DNA of 64,000 bases from Calidihabitans tengchongensis (lineage in GTDB: Bacteria > Sysuimicrobiota > Sysuimicrobiia > Sysuimicrobiales > Kaftiobacteriaceae): NCBI GenBank assembly GCA_031459615.1, contig JAVKIE010000003.1:165748-229747 (forward strand), written 5' to 3'. The position numbers and the translations under genes were made by a program. Position 1 is the first letter of the stretch. Every line of letters begins with the position of its first letter. The notes below the pieces were generated by a model that saw nothing but the letters and a program-made list of their open reading frames with translations, was not told the DNA's origin and did not search any database. Positions 47,075-54,502 of the stretch are shown piece by piece.

Positions 47075-47278
47075 CTACGGCCCCAGCCGGCGCCTGAGCA
47101 GCCCGGCGGCTCCCACCATACCCACCGCCAGTCCCGCCACCGCGACCCCGTAGGCCGCCAGGCCAAGTCCCAGGGAGGGGGGGATCCAGCGGAGGACCAT
47201 CGCGAAGACCGTCACCCAGCCGACCGCCAGCAGCGCGGCTCCCGCAGCCACGAGGCGATGTGGGCGCTCCAGCCTCAC
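47075..47278 (-). CDS. Small two-helix membrane protein coupled to the OppF-type gene
   Basis: A 67-residue frame starts at GTG 47278, sharing GTGA with the stop of the OppF-type ATPase gene. The product has a basic N-terminus (VRLERPHR), one hydrophobic helix (about 9-31), a Pro-containing turn, a second Gly/Ala-rich helix (about 36-61) and an RRRLGP tail. I do not recognise a family. Stop-start coupling, correct inside-positive ends and two clear membrane spans support a real gene, perhaps an accessory of transporter 4. Confidence 0.65.
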   Translation of the reverse strand: MRLERPHRLVAAGAALLAVGWVTVFAMVLRWIPPSLGLGLAAYGVAVAGLAVGMVGAAGLLRRRLGP

Positions 47279-48309
47279 CCCGTCCGATCCCCATCCCGGC
47301 GGCCGGGCACCGGAGCGGCAGGCACCGGCGCCACGGCGGGGGCGTACAGCCAGCAGGCGACCCGGTGGGCGGGGTCGGGCTCCCAGAAGGCGGGGTCGCG
47401 GACCTCGCACACGCCCCGCACGATGCGGGGGCAGCGGGGGTGAAACCGGCAGCCCGCGGGAGGAGCCAGCAGGCTGGGAGGCTCCCCCGGCGGCACGTCC
47501 CGGAACCGGGCGGCGTTGTCCGGGTCGGGGTCGGGGATGGCCGCCAGCAGGGCCTGGGTATAGGGATGCCGGGGCGACCGGATGAGCCGGTCCACCGGGG
47601 CGTCCTCCACGATCCGGCCCGCGTACATGACCAGCACCCTCTCGCAGAAGTACCGCACCGTGGACAGGTCGTGGGTGATGTAGATCACCCCCAGCCGGTA
47701 GCGGGCCTGCAGGGCCCGCAGCAGCTGCAGGATCTCCACCCGCACCGAGGCGTCCAGCATGGAGACGGGCTCGTCGGCGACGAGCAGGTCCGGCCGCAGG
47801 ATCAGCGCCCGCGCCACCACCAGCCGCTGCTGCTGCCCGCCGCTGAGCATGTGGGGGTAGCGGGGGAGAAAGTCGTCCACGGGGGTGAGCCCCACGTCCT
47901 CCAGGACCGTCCGCACCCGCTCCAGGCGCTCGCGGGCGGACGCCACGCCGTTGACCAGGAGCGGCTCTTCCAGAATCCGCCGGGCGGTCATGAACGGCGG
48001 CAGCGCCCCGTAGGGGTCCTGCTGGACGTACCCCACCCGCGCCCGGTACCACCGCAGGGCGGTGCCGTCCAGGGCGCGGCCGTCGAAGACGATCTCGCCC
48101 CGGGTGGGCGGGTGCAGGCCCAGCAGGGTGCGGGCCAGGGTGCTCTTGCCGCACCCGCTTTCGCCGACGATGGCCACCGCCTCGCCCCGGCGCAGCTCGA
48201 AGCTCACCCCGTCCACCGCCCGCACCACCCCGGCGCGCAGAAACCCCCACCGGCGCAGCTCGAACCACGTGTGCAGATCCCGGACCGACAGCAGCACGTT
48301 GTCGGACAT
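47275..48309 (-). CDS. Peptide ABC transporter ATPase, OppF/DppF family (set 2)
   Basis: The ATPase (344 aa) has Walker A GESGCGKST (about 48-56), Q-loop VQQDPYGALPPFMTARRIL, signature LSGGQQQR, Walker B LLVADEPVSMLDAS, H-loop ITHDLSTV and the C-terminal oligo_HPY segment SLLAPPAGCRFHPRCPRI. ATG 48309 is chosen because GAGGGGG precedes it; an in-frame ATG five codons earlier overlaps the partner gene. It is coupled downstream to a small membrane protein by GTGA. Confidence 0.91.
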   Translation of the reverse strand: MSDNVLLSVRDLHTWFELRRWGFLRAGVVRAVDGVSFELRRGEAVAIVGESGCGKSTLARTLLGLHPPTRGEIVFDGRALDGTALRWYRARVGYVQQDPYGALPPFMTARRILEEPLLVNGVASARERLERVRTVLEDVGLTPVDDFLPRYPHMLSGGQQQRLVVARALILRPDLLVADEPVSMLDASVRVEILQLLRALQARYRLGVIYITHDLSTVRYFCERVLVMYAGRIVEDAPVDRLIRSPRHPYTQALLAAIPDPDPDNAARFRDVPPGEPPSLLAPPAGCRFHPRCPRIVRGVCEVRDPAFWEPDPAHRVACWLYAPAVAPVPAAPVPGRRDGDRTG

Positions 48310-48316
48310 GGCCCCC

Positions 48317-49309
48317 TCACGCATACAGCCAGCACCGGACCTGCCGGCCGTCCACCTGCAGCAGCGGCGGTTCCTCGCTGCACCGGCCGAACCGCGCCGG
48401 GCAGCGGTCGGCGAACCGGCAGCCGGCCGGCGGACGGACCAGGCTGGGGGGTCGGCCGGGAATGGCCGCCAGGGCCTTCTCCTCCCGCAGGGCGGGGACG
48501 CTGGTCATCAACGCCCGGCTGTAGGGGTGCAGCGGCTCCCGGTAGAACTGGCCCGCGGTGCTGACCTCCACCACCTGGCCGGCGTACATGACCGCGGCGT
48601 CGTCGGCCAGCTCGCTGCTGGTGGCGATGTCGTGGGTCACCAGCAGGAAGGTCACGCCCATCTCCTTCTTGACGGCCTTCAGCACGTTCAGCACCGCCGC
48701 CTGGGTCAGCACGTCCAGCGCCGAGGTGGGCTCGTCCAGGATGATCAGGTCGGGCACCATGATCAGGGCCATGGCCAGGGCCACCCGCTGGCGCATGCCC
48801 CCGCTGAGCTCGAAGGGATACCGCTCCACGAAGTCCAGCGGCACCCCCACCTGCCGGAAGACGTCCAGGACCGCCCGGCGGGCGTCGGCGGCCGTCTTCG
48901 CCCGGCCGTGCACCAGCAGGGGCTCGGCCACCTGGTCTCCCACCGGCAGGACGGGGTTGAGGGCGTTCATGGCCGCCTGGGGGACCAGGGCGATCCGGAC
49001 CCACCGGATCTCCCGGCGGAACTGGTCCTCGGGCAGCGCCATGATGTCCTGACCGTCCAGCCACACCCGCCCCGCATAGGTGTGGACGTTGCGGGGCAGC
49101 AGGCGCAGGATGGCCCGCACCAGCGAGGACTTGCCGCACCCGCTCTCTCCCACGATGACCAGGCTGCGGCCCCGCCGGACCACCAGGTCCACTCCGTCCA
49201 CCGCCTGCACCGGCCCCCGGTGGGTGCGGAAGTACAGCCGCAGGTCCTCGGTGCGCAGCAGCGACGGGACGGACGGGGCGGTCGGAGGTCTGCGCTCGTC
49301 CACGGTCAC
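48317..49309 (-). CDS. Peptide ABC transporter ATPase, OppD/DppD family (set 2)
   Basis: The ATPase (330 aa) has Walker A GESGCGKSS (about 54-62), Q-loop VPQAAMNALNPVLPVG (the family usually has FQEPMTSLNP), signature LSGGMRQR, Walker B LIILDEPTSALDV and H-loop VTHDIATS, with a Cys-containing C-terminal domain (PPAGCRFADRCPARFGRC). The GTG start shares GTGA with the upstream DppC-type stop, so the B-C-D-F genes of system 4 form one tightly coupled operon. Confidence 0.91.
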   Translation of the reverse strand: MTVDERRPPTAPSVPSLLRTEDLRLYFRTHRGPVQAVDGVDLVVRRGRSLVIVGESGCGKSSLVRAILRLLPRNVHTYAGRVWLDGQDIMALPEDQFRREIRWVRIALVPQAAMNALNPVLPVGDQVAEPLLVHGRAKTAADARRAVLDVFRQVGVPLDFVERYPFELSGGMRQRVALAMALIMVPDLIILDEPTSALDVLTQAAVLNVLKAVKKEMGVTFLLVTHDIATSSELADDAAVMYAGQVVEVSTAGQFYREPLHPYSRALMTSVPALREEKALAAIPGRPPSLVRPPAGCRFADRCPARFGRCSEEPPLLQVDGRQVRCWLYA

Positions 49310-50634
49310 ATCTCCCGCAGGCGCGGGTTGAAGATGCGGTCCAGGGCGTAGCCCAGCATGGTGAACGCCAGGCCGCTGAGCATGAGCAGCGCCGCCGGCT
49401 GCAGGACCCAGTAGTAGTGGCCCGTGTACAGGGCTCCCTGGCGGTAGGCGTCCTCCAGGACCTTGCCCCAGGTGGGCAGGACCGGGTCGCCCAGGCCCAG
49501 CACCGCCAGGGTCGCCTCCAGGAAGACGAACGCGGGAATCAGGGTGACGAACTGGGGGATCAGCACGGGGATGGCCCGGGGGATCATGTAGGTGAACACC
49601 ATGCGCAGGCCCCGGACCCCGTAGGCGCGGGCGGCCTCAATGTAGGGAGTCTCCTTCACCTGCAGGAACAGGGCCCGGTAGGTCTTGATCCCCGCTCCGA
49701 ACACCCCCAGCAGGATCACCGCGCCCAGGATGGCCCAGATGCTGCGGGAGTACAGGGTCCCGATCATGATGAGGATGGGCAGCACCGGCAGGATCAGGTT
49801 CACCTCGGTGATCCGCTGGATCAGCCCGTCCACCCACCCCCCGTACCACACGCCGACGGCGGCGATGATGAGGGTGCTGACCGTGGACCCCACCGCCGCC
49901 AGCAGCCCGAACGCCAGGGCGACGGGTGTGCCCCACAGCAGCGCCACCGTCAGGTCGCGGCGCTGGTGGTCGGTGCCGGCGATCCCGTAGACCTCCCCGT
50001 AGACCACCAGCCGCGCGTCCAGCCGCGCCTCCGGCTCGAACAGGAAGGCGCTGACCTCCAACGCGTAGCGCCCGGGCCGGGCCTGGCCCGGGCGGGCGGG
50101 GTCGGCAAAGAGCACCGCCTCCGGGGGACCGCCCAGCTGCTGGCGCAGGTCCGGGGTGGCCGACATGCGGTAGGCGTACCGCCGGCGGTCCACGGTGAGC
50201 TCCGCCAGGGGGATCTGCCGGCCGTCGGGGAACCGCCAGGCCAGGGCCACGTGGGGGGCGCGCTCGCTGAACTCCGCCTCCAGGAATGCCGACAGCTCCG
50301 GCGGCGGGGTCTGGTAGGGATACGCGAAGGCCAGATCGGCGGTCATTTGGCGGACGCCGCCGCCCAGGTCGTCCTCGCGCCGCAACGCCCGGCGGCTGTC
50401 CACCACGATGGTGGCCGCCCGCCGGCGCGTCCCGGGAATCCAGTTGGTCCACGCCGGCCAGGCGTTGCGGGGGACGTCCAGCCACAGGTCCTCCCCGCCC
50501 TGCCACAGGCGGACCGCCTCGGGCAGAGGCAGCCGGACCGCCGCGTACACCGACAGCAGCACCAGCAGCCCGATGATGGCCAGGCCGGCCACCGCCGCGG
50601 GGATGCGGCGGATCTCGGCCAGAGCGTCCCTCAC
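49306..50634 (-). CDS. ABC transporter permease, DppC family with large outer loop (system 4)
   Basis: The permease (442 aa) is well above the usual 280-320 because about 180 residues lie between helix 1 (about 14-36) and the next helix (about 225). The inserted part is polar, has a WLDVPRNAWPAWTNWIPGTRR start and a beta-rich FLEAEFSERAPHVALAWRFP-like middle, and must lie outside the membrane. The core is normal, with GTDHQRRDL and the EAA loop ETPYIEAARAYGVRGLRMVFTYMIPRA. It shares GTGA with both neighbours. The loop may help dock the very large system 4 binding protein. Confidence 0.88.
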   Translation of the reverse strand: MRDALAEIRRIPAAVAGLAIIGLLVLLSVYAAVRLPLPEAVRLWQGGEDLWLDVPRNAWPAWTNWIPGTRRRAATIVVDSRRALRREDDLGGGVRQMTADLAFAYPYQTPPPELSAFLEAEFSERAPHVALAWRFPDGRQIPLAELTVDRRRYAYRMSATPDLRQQLGGPPEAVLFADPARPGQARPGRYALEVSAFLFEPEARLDARLVVYGEVYGIAGTDHQRRDLTVALLWGTPVALAFGLLAAVGSTVSTLIIAAVGVWYGGWVDGLIQRITEVNLILPVLPILIMIGTLYSRSIWAILGAVILLGVFGAGIKTYRALFLQVKETPYIEAARAYGVRGLRMVFTYMIPRAIPVLIPQFVTLIPAFVFLEATLAVLGLGDPVLPTWGKVLEDAYRQGALYTGHYYWVLQPAALLMLSGLAFTMLGYALDRIFNPRLREM

Positions 50635-51749
50635 CGCCGCTCCTCCCCGCCCACCTTCACCCGGGGGTCCACCACCGCGTAGACGATGTCCAGGACAAAG
50701 ACGGTCAGGGCCAGCAGGTAGGCGTAGATGATGGTGACCCCCACGATGACCGGGGTGTCAAACGCCCCGATGGCCTGGTACAGGGCCCGGCCCAGCCCCG
50801 GCCAGGTGAACACCGTCTCCAGGACGATGGCGCCGGTCCACGCGCCGATCAGGCCCAGGGCGAAGCTGGTGATGATGGTGGGCAGAGTGGGGCGCAGGAT
50901 GTACCGGCGCTCGATCATCGCGGGCGGCAGCCCCTTGGCCTGGGCCATCTCCACGTAGTCTTCGCTGCTGAAGATGAGGAAGAACGTCCGCCACGAGTAC
51001 ACCGCCAGAAAGATGGTGCTGGCCCACAGGGCGGCGGTGGGAAGGATCATGTGCTTGAGCACGCTGAGCGCATAGCGCACCGGGTGTTCGGGCGGCGGGG
51101 CGTCCACCATGCCGCCGAACGGCAGCACCCGCAGCAGGGCGGCGAAGATGAGGATGAGGAAGATGCCGTAAAACCACGCCGGGGCCGCCGAGGTGGGCGC
51201 CAGGGCGATGATCAGCCGGTCCGCCCGGCTGCCGTACCGGCGGGACAGCGACAGCGCCGCCACGACCGACGTGACGAACAGGAGGACCTGGGCCGTGACG
51301 AACAGCAGCAGGGTCGGCGGCAGCCGGTCCAGGATGATGTTGCGGACCAGGCGCGAGCCGGTGTCGCTGGTGGTGTGCTCGGCGAACCCCAGCCGCAGCA
51401 GCAGCGCCTCCCGCAGGAAGGTCACGCTGCGCACCAGGAACGGCCGGTCCAGCCCCAGCCGCTGCTCCTCCAGCCGCACCAGCTGCTCGACAAGCCGCTG
51501 GCGTTCTTCCGGAGGCCGCATCCGCATCTGGGGGTCCAGCAGCACCTGCAGGGAGACCTGCTCGCGGATCTCGGCGCGCTTGATCCGGTCCACGTACCCG
51601 CCCATGTTGGCCACCAGGATCGTCAGGTAGACGCCGGCCACCACCGTCAGGAACAGGGCCAGCAGGCGGGTGCCCGCATAGGTGGCCACCCGCGCCAGGG
51701 TGCCGGCCGCCCTCGTCCTGGGGACCGCGGGAACGACGGCCTGGGCCAT
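50631..51749 (-). CDS. ABC transporter permease, DppB family (system 4)
   Basis: The permease (372 aa) is longer than most DppB proteins. An N-terminal helix (about 25-48) is followed by an unusual segment rich in Arg/Glu/Gln (about 60-100), the LGLDRPFLVRSVTFLREALLLRLGF block, and a BPD_transp_1 core with EAA-type loop SSEDYVEMAQAKGLPPAMIERRYILRP. It ends AVVDPRVKVGGEERR. In wording it resembles permeases found beside long archaeal-type binding proteins. The ATG at 51749 has no obvious ribosome site. Confidence 0.89.
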   Translation of the reverse strand: MAQAVVPAVPRTRAAGTLARVATYAGTRLLALFLTVVAGVYLTILVANMGGYVDRIKRAEIREQVSLQVLLDPQMRMRPPEERQRLVEQLVRLEEQRLGLDRPFLVRSVTFLREALLLRLGFAEHTTSDTGSRLVRNIILDRLPPTLLLFVTAQVLLFVTSVVAALSLSRRYGSRADRLIIALAPTSAAPAWFYGIFLILIFAALLRVLPFGGMVDAPPPEHPVRYALSVLKHMILPTAALWASTIFLAVYSWRTFFLIFSSEDYVEMAQAKGLPPAMIERRYILRPTLPTIITSFALGLIGAWTGAIVLETVFTWPGLGRALYQAIGAFDTPVIVGVTIIYAYLLALTVFVLDIVYAVVDPRVKVGGEERR

Positions 51750-51757
51750 AGGGGTCC

Positions 51758-51802
51758 GCGCAGGCGGGAGGGGGCGCCCGGCAGCGCCCCCTCCGCCTGC
51801 GC
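51758..51802 (-). terminator. Long GC stem between binding protein 4 and its permease
   Basis: A 20-base arm from 51758 (GCGCAGGCGGGAGGGGGCGC) pairs with a 19-base arm ending at 51802, with a single unpaired base and a 6-base loop. It is the third hairpin of this kind in the same relative position, after a binding-protein gene. Confidence 0.7.
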
Positions 51803-51833
51803 GCTGCTTTCTATCCTACATGACCCGGCCGGG

Positions 51834-54332
51834 TCACGGCAGGGTGGTGAAGCTCAGGCTGCTGAAGGCGGGGATGCTCACCACCTTGGAGACCACCACC
51901 ACCTCCAGGCGGTTGGAGCCCGGGGCCAACCGGGCCGTGGTGGCGGCGGGCAGGACCACCCTCCACAGGTCCCCCGCCCGCTGGGCGGCCCCCTGGGCCG
52001 CCAGCTGTCCCCGGGCGTCGAACAGCAGGTACTTGACCTCGTCGATCTCCGCCGCCGGGTAGGGCTGGTCCCGGAAGGTGATGCGCACCTCAAACGCCGC
52101 CTCGGTGCCCACCTTCACCGAGCGCGGACCGCTGGTGGACACCACCGGGATCTTGGGCTCGCCAAAACGCAGCCACTTGGTGGAGGGGTCGGGGAAGCGC
52201 GGGAACCGCCGCAGCTCCACGATCTTCTCCACCGGGGACACCCGCTGGATCTGGAACGGCCCCATCCCCACCCAGAAGTGGCCGCGGCCGGTGCGCCAGT
52301 GGGTCAGGAAGGTGTACCGCTGCCGGGCCTCCTCCGGGCTGATCACCGCCCCCAGGGTGGGCGCGTAGGGAATGTAGTTTTCGGCCCGGGCGGCTTCCAG
52401 CTGCCGGTCCAGGACCGCCAGCGTGGGCCCGGCCACGTAGTTGAGGTGCTCCACCTTCCGCTTGGTGGACTTGTCCCGGCTGAACGCGGCCTGGCCGGCC
52501 GCCTCGGCCCGGATCCCCAGGCCCACCGCATGCCAGGCGCCGGGGCCGAAGCCGTAGTTGGGCATGAAAGCCTCGGCGGCAGTGGAGGCGATCAGCTCGG
52601 CGTCGATCTGCCAGGTGTCGGTGTAGTACTCGGCCACCAGCGGGTCCTTCGAGACGATGCGGAACCCGCGGAAGGTCTCCTGGAACGACTCAAACGAGGG
52701 CACCACCGACTCGTCGAAGATGGCGCTCTCCTTCTTGGCCCGGTCAAAGCCCAGGATCATCCCCAGCATGATGTCGCCGAGGGACAGGCGGCTGCCGTCG
52801 TGCCACTGGACCTTGCGGAACAGGTCCCGTTCGAAGTACACGACCGTCTTCACGTTGGCCGCCAGGCCCTGGGGGTGCTTCTCGCCCACCGTGATCCACC
52901 GCTGGGCCCGGGCATCCCAGTCGATGTAGGCGTCGGGGGGTACGGGGATCCGCGGCGCGAACCGCAGGGTCACCCAGTCCAGCGTCCTGGTGACCGGCAG
53001 GCCCTGGCGGACGGTCACCTCCGCCCGCTCCACCCGCTGGGGGTGGAACAGGCCGGTGTAGGGGTCGGGGATGGTGGCCCAGTCCTGGGTGGCGCGGATC
53101 AGCGCCTGGTCGAAGATCCAGTTGGACCCGCCCACCGGGTTCCAGGGCTGGGTGAGGATGCTGGGGAGGGCGATCTTCATCGTCCCGCCGACCCGGTCCC
53201 GGTAGCGGAGGGTGTACGGCCACAGCCGCGCCCCCGAGTACCCCGCCGACAGGTCGGCCACCAGCTCCACCTCCGCCCGCCGCGGCCAGATGGAGGTCCG
53301 GGTGACCAGCCACACCCGCACCGAGTCCTTCAGGGCCAGCTCCAGCGCCGTGGCCATCATCCGCCGGCGCTCCTCCACCGAGCGGAACTTGCGCTGGGCC
53401 AGCGCCTCGGCGATGCGGTCGAACTCGGGGTCGGGCTTGTAGGCCTGCCACAGGGGCTCGGTCAGGCCGCGCCTGGTGTAGAAGAAGTCGAAGTTGTCGG
53501 CCTCGTCCCGGCTGATGAGGGTGGTGATCCACCCGCCGGTGTACAGGTGCCAGCGTCCCTCGGCGGGGTCCCCGCCGATCCACAGGGGCGCCAGGTCCCG
53601 GGAGGTCCCGTAGCGGCGCTCCACGGTGAACCCCAGGCCCTCCAGCAGCCCGGCGATGTAGTCGCCGATCCGGCGGCGCTCGTCCTCGGTGCGGATCAGG
53701 AAGGTCAGGGTCACCGGCGCTCCCCGGAACTGCCACTTGCCGCCCACCAGCGTGGCGCCCAGCTTCTGCATCTCCTCGGTGATGACGGCGCGGGCGCGCT
53801 CGGGGTTGGGCGCGTACGCCAGCTCCAGCCGCCGGGCGACGTCGGCCAGGCGGGCGTAGTCGGGGAAGACGGTGGCGATGGGGAAATACCGGGGCGAGCC
53901 CAGACCGCCCATGATCTCGCTGGCGATGTACCGGCGGTCAATGAGCCAGTTCAGCGCCTCCCGGATCCGGGGCACGGCGAACGGGTTGAGCCTGTCGGTG
54001 TTGGGAAAGACCGGGCCCACCGGGTTGAGGGTCAGTTCGTGGTAGAGGCCGTAGGAGGTCGCCGACGTCAGCCCCCGCAGACGCTCCAGGCGCGTCCGCT
54101 GCTCGGGGTTGGAGGTGCCGGAAAACCACGCCTGGATGTCGTTGGCCTCCAGCCGGGTGATGGCCGAGGCGTCGCTGGGCTCCTCCACCGCCAGGACCAC
54201 GTCCACCCACGCCCCCACCCGGGCCTGGGCGCCGGTCCCGGCCGGCAGGGTGGCCACCAGGACCAGGGCCGCCAGCGCGGCCGGGAGGGCCCGGAGGAAC
54301 GGGACGGCATCCCTGCGCGTCCGAACGACCAT
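51834..54332 (-). CDS. Very long ABC substrate-binding protein, rearranged family-5 type (system 4)
   Basis: This exported protein (832 aa) has a signal peptide of about 36 residues ending TGAQA. Its order is unusual: the block IREALNWLIDRRYIASEIMG, which in ordinary family-5 proteins follows the HDG motif, is near residue 115, while the KVQWHDGSRLSLGDIMLG motif appears only near 500. The last 100 residues (from about PVVSTSGPRSVKVG) look like an Ig-type sheet domain. Long binding proteins with this arrangement occur in thermophilic archaea and a few bacteria, as far as I recall. The ATG at 54332 has a GAGGGAGAG site. Ligand unknown. Confidence 0.85.
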   Translation of the reverse strand: MVVRTRRDAVPFLRALPAALAALVLVATLPAGTGAQARVGAWVDVVLAVEEPSDASAITRLEANDIQAWFSGTSNPEQRTRLERLRGLTSATSYGLYHELTLNPVGPVFPNTDRLNPFAVPRIREALNWLIDRRYIASEIMGGLGSPRYFPIATVFPDYARLADVARRLELAYAPNPERARAVITEEMQKLGATLVGGKWQFRGAPVTLTFLIRTEDERRRIGDYIAGLLEGLGFTVERRYGTSRDLAPLWIGGDPAEGRWHLYTGGWITTLISRDEADNFDFFYTRRGLTEPLWQAYKPDPEFDRIAEALAQRKFRSVEERRRMMATALELALKDSVRVWLVTRTSIWPRRAEVELVADLSAGYSGARLWPYTLRYRDRVGGTMKIALPSILTQPWNPVGGSNWIFDQALIRATQDWATIPDPYTGLFHPQRVERAEVTVRQGLPVTRTLDWVTLRFAPRIPVPPDAYIDWDARAQRWITVGEKHPQGLAANVKTVVYFERDLFRKVQWHDGSRLSLGDIMLGMILGFDRAKKESAIFDESVVPSFESFQETFRGFRIVSKDPLVAEYYTDTWQIDAELIASTAAEAFMPNYGFGPGAWHAVGLGIRAEAAGQAAFSRDKSTKRKVEHLNYVAGPTLAVLDRQLEAARAENYIPYAPTLGAVISPEEARQRYTFLTHWRTGRGHFWVGMGPFQIQRVSPVEKIVELRRFPRFPDPSTKWLRFGEPKIPVVSTSGPRSVKVGTEAAFEVRITFRDQPYPAAEIDEVKYLLFDARGQLAAQGAAQRAGDLWRVVLPAATTARLAPGSNRLEVVVVSKVVSIPAFSSLSFTTLP

Positions 54333-54502
54333 GTCTCTCCCTCCTCGCTCCGGGGCCCGATCGCCACTGTGCCGGGCTCCCCGGACATGGCTACCGCACA
54401 CGGGTCACGGGAGTATCATTCACCGATTTTGGCGGACGCCGGGGGCGACTCCTGCCCGGGGGGCGCCTGCCGCCGCGCCGGCGGATCCCCTCAGACAACC
54501 AC

